NCBI GenBank assembly: GCA_013290035.1
Contig: JABCYT010000271.1
Location: 1 to 5,629 of the forward strand
Reading direction: 5' to 3'
DNA length: 5,629 bases
From: Alphaproteobacteria bacterium
GTDB taxonomy: Bacteria > Pseudomonadota > Alphaproteobacteria > Reyranellales > Reyranellaceae
Part shown: piece after piece, positions 1-5,534 of the stretch
How the letters are laid out: every line of letters begins with the position of its first letter
How positions within the stretch are numbered: the stretch's first letter is position 1
Translations under genes and position numbers: made by a program
Notes under the pieces: generated by a model
Database searches by the model: none
The model's input: the letters and a program-made list of their open reading frames with translations, nothing else
Told to the model about the DNA's origin: nothing

Positions 1-1
1 G

Positions 2-931
2 ACGGCCGGCTTGGAAGGCCATGGTGAGACCGCGGACAGGCTGGGCCAGAGCGCGCTGGCGCGAGCCAAATACGACGTCGCCCGAAGGCTGCGGTCGGAG
101 GCCAGGCGCGGTGCGCCGGACCGGCCCTTTGTCCTGCGCAATCGCGGCCCGTTCCCGGCCGAGATCGCCGCCTATACATCGGTGCTGCTGTCGGTGAAGG
201 ACCGGGCGCTTCCCTATGTCGCGCGGGGCAACGCCTTGCTGGCCGAGGGCCGCGCCAGACTGGCACTTCTCGACTACGGCTGCGCGCTCAGCCTGAAACC
301 ACGGCATTTCGAGATTGCCGCGCTCAAAGCCGAAGCCCTGGTCATGCTGGGACGCTACGAGGAGGCGCTGCGCGCCTTCGATACCGCTCTTGCGGCCCGT
401 CCGAACGACGCCGAAATCTACAGCGGCCGCGCCATCGCCTGCCTGGCGCTTGGCCGGCTCGGCGCCGCCGACGCCGACTGGCGCCGACAATCCGAGTTGT
501 TGCCACCGGAACGGGCAGCCGCGCGGGCCTGTGTGTCGTTACGCATGGCGGACTACGAAGCGGCTTTGCCTCTGCTGCAGCGGGCTCTCGAAAAAGAGCC
601 AGGCGATCCGTATTGGCGGCTCTATCGCCTGACGTCGCTTCGCCGGCTCGGCCGCTCGGTCGGGCAGCCTGAGCTCGAGCGGATGGCGGACGTCGCATGG
701 CCCGGCCCGTTGCTTGCCCTGCACGCAGGACACCTGTCGGCAGACGAGGCGTTGACGCGCGCCGACAACCAGGGTCGCCGCGCCGAAACACTGTTTCAAC
801 TGGGCGTCATCGCCTGGCCACGCGACCGCGCAGAGGCCCGCCGCCGATGGGAGGAAGTCGCAGCCGAAACGTCACCCGCCTTGATCGAGCACGCGGCGGC
901 GCGCCATGAACTGGCGCGCGCCGGTTCTTAG
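2..931 (+). CDS. TPR-repeat protein, probably 5'-truncated by the window edge
   Basis: Tetratricopeptide-repeat protein, most likely a scaffold for protein contacts; no enzymatic motif is visible. The frame is open to the left edge. A TTG at 11 could start it (306 residues), but no convincing ribosome site precedes it, so the true start is probably upstream. Numbering from TTG 11, TPR-like helix pairs lie at about 66-99, 100-133 (LGRYEEALRAFDTALAARPN, a near-canonical repeat), 134-165 and 168-199 (ADYEAALPLLQRALEKEPGD). The C-terminal 50 residues (RRAETLFQLGVI, then DRAEARRRWEEV, then IEHAAARHELAR) resemble the closing segment I associate with NlpI-like and other proteobacterial TPR proteins, where a 'YLG...A...F..A...E..AA..EL' pattern recurs. 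No signal peptide is visible in the part present. It ends 24 bases before the glycosyltransferase-like gene, so the two are probably co-transcribed. TPR identity is firm; the specific role is unknown. Confidence 0.85.
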   Translation, partial: TAGLEGHGETADRLGQSALARAKYDVARRLRSEARRGAPDRPFVLRNRGPFPAEIAAYTSVLLSVKDRALPYVARGNALLAEGRARLALLDYGCALSLKPRHFEIAALKAEALVMLGRYEEALRAFDTALAARPNDAEIYSGRAIACLALGRLGAADADWRRQSELLPPERAAARACVSLRMADYEAALPLLQRALEKEPGDPYWRLYRLTSLRRLGRSVGQPELERMADVAWPGPLLALHAGHLSADEALTRADNQGRRAETLFQLGVIAWPRDRAEARRRWEEVAAETSPALIEHAAARHELARAGS

Positions 932-955
932 CCGCGCCCACCGCCGAAGGACACG

Positions 956-2494
956 ATGTTTTCCGTCATCCTCTACGGTCGCAACGTAAGCCACGGCTAC
1001 AACCTCCACAAACGGGCAGCGATCGGCCTCAATGCGCTCGCCGAGCTGATGTCCGATTCCGACGACGAAATCCTGTTCGTCGACGACAATACGCCTGACG
1101 ATCATCCGACCTTTCCGGAAGCCATCCACGACACGCTGACGGACAAGGCGAAGAGCGTGATGCGCATATTGCGGGTGCGCCCCCGACATCGCCTCGACGC
1201 GAGGAGGCATGCGCACCAGGCCGTGCTGGAGTCGCAATCGCGCAACGTGGCGCTGCGGCGCTCCAATCCGCGCAACCGCTGGTCCTGCTTCGCGACCACC
1301 GACACGCTGCTCGTGCCCCGAAACGAAGGCCGCTCGCTAAGCGACATCCTGGATGAACTGCCCGACGGCTTCTATCGGACGCCGCGCTTCGACCTGCCAA
1401 AGACCCTGTGGGAGGCCGCCTTCGACCGCGGCGATCCCAACGGCAATCTGGCGAAGCTGCGGCACTGGCCGACGCGCTTCCATCTCGATCGGCCGCGCGA
1501 CGAGGCCGGAGCGGAGTTCCAGGTCATGTTGCGCGACGACTTGTTCGCCATTCACGGCTTTGACGAGGCGATGTCGTCGGGCGGATCCTCGGATTCCAAC
1601 CTCGCCGCGCGTCTCGCGCTTCATCGCGGCGCAGCCGGCACGCTGATCGACAAAGTCCTTGGCTACCGTTGCGATCCTGGCCGCGCGGGTACTGCCAAGG
1701 GCATGAATGACCGCGATCGCGTCGTCGACGTCGTCACGACACCTTACCTGCCGGCCCAGGCCGATCGCTGGGGCTGGCCCGATCTCGACATCGAGGAAAT
1801 CCGTCTTGACCGCGGCACGTCCTATGAGCGCTTTTTCGCGGGCGTGGGCGCCGCCATCGAGCCCGCGAGGGCGCCCTACGACGCAACCAGCCTCGAAAGC
1901 CACCTCGTCCACGACCTCACCTATGACCTGGCGCACACCCTGCCGTTCGTCTGCGACCAGGTCCTGACCTACCCGAAGCACTCGGGCGTGATGTTCGTTG
2001 GCGCACGCGCGGATTTCCTCAGGCGTTTCTCGACGGCATGGCGGGGCATGGGCTTTACCGGCCCCATCCTGGTGCCGCAGGAATGCGCCGGGCTGCCGAT
2101 CGACGGGCAAGGCGTGGAGACCGGGCCCTTCGTCGAGCTGTTGCGGCGGGCCGAGATATTCATCTTCGAGTTCGGGCTCGCCACGCAGCGCGAGGACGAG
2201 CCGGTGCGGACCGGGCGGAAGATCACACCCCCGGACGATGCATGCCTCAAGGTCGTCGAAAGCCTGTTCCGCCGGGCCGCCGCCCTCGAGGCCGAAACGC
2301 GGCCCGAAGGCCAGGGCCTGCCGCGACGGTTCATCGGCGTCAATGTCATCTACAACTACTACTGGCCGCTTTTTACCGACCATATCGGCGCCAACATCAC
2401 GCCCTTCTGCAGCCAGGTGCTGGCCGGCGACCCGCGCGCCGTCACCCCGAAGAAGGCCAGATTCCCACGCCTGCGCCGCCGATCGATGGCCTGA
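956..2494 (+). CDS. Glycosyltransferase-like protein (GT-A/GT2 type) with long uncharacterised C-terminal half
   Basis: 512-residue protein. The first ~240 residues have the order of a GT2-type GT-A domain: first strand FSVILYGRN (2-10), nucleotide-binding-like strand DEILFVDDNTPDD (37-49), helix ESQSRNVALRRS (92-103), then CFATTDTLLVP (111-121) where the metal-binding DxD normally sits, and an acceptor-side segment GFDEAMSSGGSSDSNLAARL (201-220) resembling the GT2 'GFDE...G..D.DL..RL' pattern. The DxD is reduced to TTD, leaving only D116; some GT2 members tolerate this, but activity is uncertain. Residues ~260-512 match no domain I recognise. They appear alpha/beta: strand GVMFVGA (344-350), helix, strand GPILVP, strand EIFIFEFGL (400-408), strand RRFIGVNVIYNYYW (457-470). 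There is no signal peptide or membrane helix, so it is probably cytoplasmic, and the tail is basic (KKARFPRLRRRS). ATG at 956 follows AAGGA at 947-951. Inferred role: sugar transfer in surface-glycan assembly. The GT fold is likely; donor and acceptor are unknown. Confidence 0.72.
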   Translation: MFSVILYGRNVSHGYNLHKRAAIGLNALAELMSDSDDEILFVDDNTPDDHPTFPEAIHDTLTDKAKSVMRILRVRPRHRLDARRHAHQAVLESQSRNVALRRSNPRNRWSCFATTDTLLVPRNEGRSLSDILDELPDGFYRTPRFDLPKTLWEAAFDRGDPNGNLAKLRHWPTRFHLDRPRDEAGAEFQVMLRDDLFAIHGFDEAMSSGGSSDSNLAARLALHRGAAGTLIDKVLGYRCDPGRAGTAKGMNDRDRVVDVVTTPYLPAQADRWGWPDLDIEEIRLDRGTSYERFFAGVGAAIEPARAPYDATSLESHLVHDLTYDLAHTLPFVCDQVLTYPKHSGVMFVGARADFLRRFSTAWRGMGFTGPILVPQECAGLPIDGQGVETGPFVELLRRAEIFIFEFGLATQREDEPVRTGRKITPPDDACLKVVESLFRRAAALEAETRPEGQGLPRRFIGVNVIYNYYWPLFTDHIGANITPFCSQVLAGDPRAVTPKKARFPRLRRRSMA

Positions 2495-2507
2495 CGCCTT
2501 TGAACAA

Positions 2508-2522
2508 TTGACAAGATTGACA
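2508..2522 (+). promoter_or_regulatory. Duplicated TTGACA element, possible internal promoter or operator
   Basis: The 92-base gap before the SGNH gene contains ATTGACA twice, at 2507-2513 and 2516-2522, as a direct repeat nine bases apart. Each copy holds a perfect sigma-70 -35 hexamer. No good -10 box lies 16-18 bases downstream of either copy: the sequence there is gaacgt or aggcag, and TACAAG at 2536-2541 is at the wrong distance from both. It may be a weak or activator-dependent promoter, or a repeated binding site. The gap is noticeably more AT-rich than the coding sequence around it, which fits regulatory DNA. Confidence 0.3.
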
Positions 2523-2576
2523 GGGATTTGGAACGTACAAGGCAGCCCGGTTGCCGTATGACGCGGCGTTTCTAGC

Positions 2577-2584
2577 GAGGAAGG
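2577..2584 (+). promoter_or_regulatory. Ribosome binding site deciding the TTG start at 2587
   Basis: GAGGAAGG lies just upstream of TTG 2587, leaving five bases between its AGGA core and the start codon. The alternative TTG at 2551 has only AAGG (2539-2542) eight bases away. The stronger site favours 2587. It also puts the charged N-terminus MNRK directly before the hydrophobic anchor, as expected for a signal anchor. Confidence 0.5.
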
Positions 2585-2586
2585 CG

Positions 2587-3879
2587 TTGAACAGGAAAAT
2601 CTGGTTCTGGCCCATATATATCCTGCTGCTGTTGGGCGTCACCTTGGCGGGCACGGAGTTCGTCGCGTCATTTCTCGTGCCGTCCTGGCCTGCCCGCGAT
2701 CTACGGCCGATATCAGCCGTGGCATTGAGCGAAAATGTCGAGAGGGCGTTCGCCGCTTCGCCCGAGCTCATTCCCCACTATAACGACTGGGGCGTCAGGG
2801 ACCGGCCGAGGTCGATCGAACGGCCGGCCGATGTGCGATACAGGTCCGTCCTTGTCGGCGACAGCTTTCTGGAAGGCTATTACATCCCGGCGCCGATCTC
2901 GCAGCTCATCGAGCAACGCTGGGCGCGCGAAGGCCATGCCGACGCGGAAGCGATCAACCTCGGCATCGCGGCGACCGGGCCCCGCCAGTACTACTATCGC
3001 ATCAAGCGCGTGGCCCTCGCGCTCAAGCCCGATGCCATCGTGATCTTCGTCTATGCCGGCAACGATTTCATCCAGGTGCGCCTTGGCGATTTCGCGATGC
3101 CGGCACTTGCCGAAGAGCAGCCCGTGCCGTCGATCCTGGGAACCATCGCACCGCGGACGAACTGGCTGGTGTCGAACCGGCTCGGCCTCTCCGAGATCGG
3201 CCGCGGCAACAAGGACATTCCCGGCGAAAACCAGCTGCTGAGCCAATGGGCGGAGAAGCCGACGCCCGAGCTGACCGCGCGCGTCGCCCGCCACATGAAG
3301 CAATACTATTATCCGAAGCTCGACGAGGAGACGATCCGCGAGATCCTGTCGCGCGGCGGCGAGCCGATGCGGGCAGCGCTCGCCGAGCGCAAGGCCGATT
3401 ACCAGACCGTTGCCGGATGGCTGGTCTCGGGCATCATCGATTGGGAAACCGGCACATGGCCGACACCTCACGATGCCCAGGAAGCCGACCGCATGATCGA
3501 TCCCACGGTGGTCGACCAGACGCTGAGCTGGCTGGTCGGTGCCGAGGACCTGGCCAAGGCGCATGGCGCAAAACTGTTCGTCGCCCTGGCGCCCGTCGGC
3601 ATGGGCGATCCGGATTACGTCGCGTTCTGGAAGCCGTGGCCGCGATACCTCAGTTACCAGCTGTCGGCCGACGCGCGCCACAGACGATTGGCGGCGGCGC
3701 TTCGCCAACGCGGCATGCAGGTCATCGATTTGCGCGAAGCCCTCGATGGCGTTCGCGGCACCTATCGGCTGACGGACGGACATTGGACCGATCTCGGCAC
3801 CCAGATCGCGGCCGACCGAGTGGCCCGTGCCCTGCTTCCCTCCGTGGTTGCGTCCGACAAGCGAGAACGAGGGGAATAG
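2587..3879 (+). CDS. Membrane-anchored SGNH/GDSL-type hydrolase or acyltransferase (AlgJ/AlgX-like)
   Basis: 430 residues from TTG 2587 (442 if TTG 2551 is used; no ATG or GTG in frame would keep the N-terminus). A short basic start MNRK and a hydrophobic segment at about 5-22 (IWFWPIYILLLLGVTLAG) form an uncleaved anchor or signal peptide, placing the enzyme in the periplasm. All SGNH blocks are present: VLVGDSFLEG (88-97) with nucleophile S93; INLGIAATGP (123-132) with the block II glycine G126; FVYAGNDF (154-161) with block III G158/N159; and TDGHWTDLG (396-404) with catalytic D397 and H399. The DGHW form is typical of AlgJ/AlgX-like acetyltransferases and SGNH proteins encoded near MBOAT acyltransferases. 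Between blocks III and V lies a long, mostly helical insert (about 165-315), so the protein is far longer than a minimal ~200-residue SGNH enzyme. Likely reaction: adding or removing an O-acyl group on a surface polysaccharide. No MBOAT partner is in the window, so transfer versus hydrolysis cannot be settled. Confidence 0.85.
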   Translation: MNRKIWFWPIYILLLLGVTLAGTEFVASFLVPSWPARDLRPISAVALSENVERAFAASPELIPHYNDWGVRDRPRSIERPADVRYRSVLVGDSFLEGYYIPAPISQLIEQRWAREGHADAEAINLGIAATGPRQYYYRIKRVALALKPDAIVIFVYAGNDFIQVRLGDFAMPALAEEQPVPSILGTIAPRTNWLVSNRLGLSEIGRGNKDIPGENQLLSQWAEKPTPELTARVARHMKQYYYPKLDEETIREILSRGGEPMRAALAERKADYQTVAGWLVSGIIDWETGTWPTPHDAQEADRMIDPTVVDQTLSWLVGAEDLAKAHGAKLFVALAPVGMGDPDYVAFWKPWPRYLSYQLSADARHRRLAAALRQRGMQVIDLREALDGVRGTYRLTDGHWTDLGTQIAADRVARALLPSVVASDKRERGE

Positions 3880-3915
3880 ATGAGCTGCCGACGAGGGGGA
3901 GCCAATTCGACATGA
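3880..3915 (+). CDS. Candidate 11-codon mini-ORF coupling two genes
   Basis: An ATG directly abuts the TAG stop of the SGNH gene (TAG-ATG, 3877-3882). It opens an 11-codon frame encoding MSCRRGGANST, whose TGA overlaps the next gene's ATG in a classic ATGA junction (3912-3915). GAGGGGA (3869-3875) lies four bases before it. It may be a leader or relay that carries ribosomes from the SGNH gene to the small membrane protein gene, rather than a functional peptide. It could equally be chance; eleven codons carry little statistical weight. Confidence 0.3.
   Translation: MSCRRGGANST
3893..3901 (+). promoter_or_regulatory. Ribosome binding site for the small membrane protein
   Basis: GAGGGGGAG sits ten bases before ATG 3912, close to the usual distance. 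It supports translation of the short downstream gene from that ATG rather than from any earlier codon of the same open frame. Confidence 0.55.
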
Positions 3916-4163
3916 TCGGCGCAATATTGACGACGGCCGCGTTCGCCTTCCTGGCGTCGACGCTCGCGACCATCGGGAACTTCGCCATCGCGCGCGACTT
4001 CCCCCACTACCAGAACAGCCAGGATGACATGGTGTTCTATTCGCCACTGGCCATCCGCTTCATGCAATACAGGATCACGACGAACATCTTTTACTATCAG
4101 TCATTGGGCCTCTGGGCCCTTCTCGTCGTGCTGGTCGCCTATAAAGTGCTGGCCAGTCTCTGA
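3912..4163 (+). CDS. Small two-helix membrane protein, function unknown
   Basis: 83-residue protein that I do not recognise as a named family. The first 23 residues (IGAILTTAAFAFLASTLATIG) form a hydrophobic helix and residues about 65-82 (GLWALLVVLVAYKVLASL) a second. They are joined by a polar, aromatic-rich loop of about 40 residues with the stretches RDFPHYQNSQDDM and IFYYQS. The coding assignment rests on a good ribosome site, membrane-protein composition, GC-rich third positions and tight spacing after the SGNH gene (32 bases, bridged by a mini-ORF). The open frame runs much further upstream inside the SGNH gene, but that part is only the shadow of the other frame. Position suggests an accessory subunit of the SGNH enzyme or of a glycan-handling membrane complex; this is inference from neighbourhood only. 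The strand and reading frame are fairly secure. Confidence 0.7.
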   Translation: MIGAILTTAAFAFLASTLATIGNFAIARDFPHYQNSQDDMVFYSPLAIRFMQYRITTNIFYYQSLGLWALLVVLVAYKVLASL

Positions 4164-4194
4164 GGCGCTCAAGGCGCCGTGAAGCGAGGCGGCT

Positions 4195-4212
4195 CGCCGG
4201 GGCCGGCGTTTT
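4195..4212 (+). terminator. Candidate intrinsic terminator of the TPR-GT-SGNH unit
   Basis: CGCCG (4195-4199), loop GGGC, CGGCG (4204-4208) form a five-pair all-GC hairpin followed immediately by TTTT (4209-4212) and then GTG. It lies 31 bases after the stop of the small membrane protein and well before the next ribosome site, where the end of the transcription unit would be expected. The stem and the T-run are both short, so termination may be partial. A weaker hairpin, GGCGC-TCAAG-GCGCC at 4164-4178, stands right after the stop codon without a T-run. Confidence 0.42.
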
Positions 4213-4245
4213 GTGATGAACTGAGCCCCAGAACAAACACCCCGG

Positions 4246-4253
4246 GGAGGGGA
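4246..4253 (+). promoter_or_regulatory. Strong ribosome binding site of the amidohydrolase gene
   Basis: GGAGGGGA precedes ATG 4259, with GGAGG eight bases from the start codon, a near-ideal Shine-Dalgarno arrangement. It fixes the start so that the Tat signal is included. I could not find a convincing sigma-70 promoter in the 4164-4245 gap. Confidence 0.6.
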
Positions 4254-4258
4254 CGGCC

Positions 4259-5527
4259 ATGGACGACGTCACTCGCAGGGCCATGCTGTGGGGCGCCGGC
4301 GCCTCCGTCGCGGCGACTGGACTCATTCAGGAAGCCGCCGCGCGCACCGCGGCTTTCGGGCCGGACGATCCCTACGATCTCGTGGTCCGCGGCGGCGAGG
4401 TGCTCGATCCCAGCCAGAACCTGCGGGGGCGGCGCGACATCGGCATTCGCAATGCCGCGATCGTGGCCGTCGAACCGGAGATTCCGGCGGCGCGCGGCAC
4501 GCAGGTGCTCGACGCCACGGGCCAGCTCGTCCTGCCGGGCCTCGTCGATTTTCACGCCCATGTCCTGCCGGGCGGCGGCATCGGCCTTTCGGGCGACGAG
4601 CTGGTGCCCTACACCGGCACCACCACCTATGTGAGCGCGGGCGACGCGGGCGCCGGCAGCTTTTCGGCCTTCAAGCATTTCGGCATCGCCCAGTCGCGCA
4701 CGCGCATCCTGGCCTTCCTGCACATCTCCTCGATCGGCCTGTCGGGCTTTCCGATCGGCGAGATGCTCAACATCGACCATGCCCGCGTCGACGCCGCCGC
4801 CAAGATGCTGGCGGAGAATCCCGACGTGCTGCTGGGCATCAAGGTGCGCGAGAGCCTCGACGTGGTGGGCAGCAACGGGCTGGAACCCTTGAAGCGCGCC
4901 ATCGCCGCCGCCGAACGCTCAGGCGTCGAGGGTGCCAGGGTGATGTGCCACATCGGCAATGCCCCGGGAAATCTTTCGGAGCTGCTCGATCTCCTGCGAC
5001 CGGGCGATGTGCTAACCCATGCCTATAGCGGCGCCGGCAACAACACGGTGGTCAACGGCAAGGTTTTGGATGCCGCGATGGCCGCAAAAAAGCGCGGCGT
5101 GCTGATCGATGTCGGTCATGGCGGTGGCAGCTTCGACTTCACCGTCTGCGAGCCCGCTCTCCAGCAGGGCTTTGCGCCCGACATCATCAGCAGCGACATC
5201 CACGCCGTCAGCGTGAACACGCCCGGCAAGCCCTTCCTGCCCTGGGTGATGAGCAAATTCCTGGGTCTCGGCATGCCGCTCGAGCAGGTGGTGACCCTGG
5301 CCACGGCCGCGCCGGCCAAGGCGATCGGCAAGGTGCCCAAGCTCGGCACCTTGCAGATCGGCGCGCCGGCCGATCTGTCCCTGGTCGAGATCGTCGAAGG
5401 CCCCGTGGATTTCGTCGATACGCGTCAGAACCAGCGCAAGGGCCAGCGCTACATCAAGCCGATGCAGACAGTGAAGGCCGGTCGGCCCTTCGGCCGACCC
5501 TACCCGCAGCCTTTCGCGTGGCCCTGA
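4259..5527 (+). CDS. Tat-exported metal-dependent amidohydrolase/deacetylase (cog3964 type)
   Basis: 422-residue amidohydrolase-superfamily enzyme with a TIM-barrel metal centre. A Tat signal starts it: TRRAMLWGAGA (5-15) with the twin arginine, then a hydrophobic stretch ending near EAAAR (25-29), so it should be exported folded to the periplasm. The N-terminal beta-sandwich part carries YDLVVRGGEVLDPSQN (39-54), typical of dihydroorotase and hydantoinase relatives. Visible metal and catalytic residues: DFHAH (H99, H101), the bridging carboxylated lysine in GIKVRES (K195), MCHIGNAP (H231), LTHAYSG (H254) and SSDIHAV (D313). The set is complete, so the enzyme is probably active with two metals. 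The C-terminus (LGTLQIGAPADLSLVEI) is the usual sandwich closing segment. Such proteins are often called dihydroorotase, but characterised cog3964 members (e.g. Agrobacterium Atu3266) were reported to hydrolyse acetyl-(R)-mandelate-like esters, so the substrate is open. Nearly all homologues I can recall are described as cytoplasmic; the Tat signal is notable. It has its own ribosome site and follows a likely terminator, so it is probably transcribed separately. Confidence 0.85.
   Translation: MDDVTRRAMLWGAGASVAATGLIQEAAARTAAFGPDDPYDLVVRGGEVLDPSQNLRGRRDIGIRNAAIVAVEPEIPAARGTQVLDATGQLVLPGLVDFHAHVLPGGGIGLSGDELVPYTGTTTYVSAGDAGAGSFSAFKHFGIAQSRTRILAFLHISSIGLSGFPIGEMLNIDHARVDAAAKMLAENPDVLLGIKVRESLDVVGSNGLEPLKRAIAAAERSGVEGARVMCHIGNAPGNLSELLDLLRPGDVLTHAYSGAGNNTVVNGKVLDAAMAAKKRGVLIDVGHGGGSFDFTVCEPALQQGFAPDIISSDIHAVSVNTPGKPFLPWVMSKFLGLGMPLEQVVTLATAAPAKAIGKVPKLGTLQIGAPADLSLVEIVEGPVDFVDTRQNQRKGQRYIKPMQTVKAGRPFGRPYPQPFAWP
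5480..5499. repeat. Perfect 8-bp inverted repeat near convergent gene ends
   Basis: GGTCGGCC (5480-5487), loop CTTC, GGCCGACC (5492-5499): a perfect eight-pair GC-rich hairpin inside the last codons of the amidohydrolase gene, 36 bases before the stop codon of the opposing gene. It lies downstream of that minus-strand gene and could slow or end its transcription, but no clear T-run follows on either strand. It also encodes GRPFGRP, so it may simply reflect coding sequence. Confidence 0.3.
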
Positions 5528-5534
5528 CGGATCG

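Noticed and set aside
1337..2383. 348-codon open frame on the minus strand opposite the glycosyltransferase-like gene
   Set aside because: Same antisense effect. The plus-strand frame has a ribosome site, operon spacing and a GT-A-like motif order; the antisense product shows no recognisable family.
3246..3911. Upstream extension of the small membrane protein frame into the SGNH gene
   Set aside because: The extension is Arg/Gly/His-rich, low in plausibility and entirely inside the SGNH coding region. The ribosome site at 3893-3901 and the onset of hydrophobic sequence support ATG 3912.
2713..4047. 444-codon open frame on the minus strand opposite the SGNH gene
   Set aside because: It is a GC-rich antisense shadow: the plus strand here has complete SGNH catalytic blocks, and the minus-strand translation is rich in Arg, Gly, Ala and Asp/His without domain motifs.
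4164..4178. Hairpin GGCGC-TCAAG-GCGCC just after the small membrane protein stop
   Set aside because: Only five pairs and no following T-run, so not listed as its own terminator; the hairpin at 4195-4212 is the better candidate.
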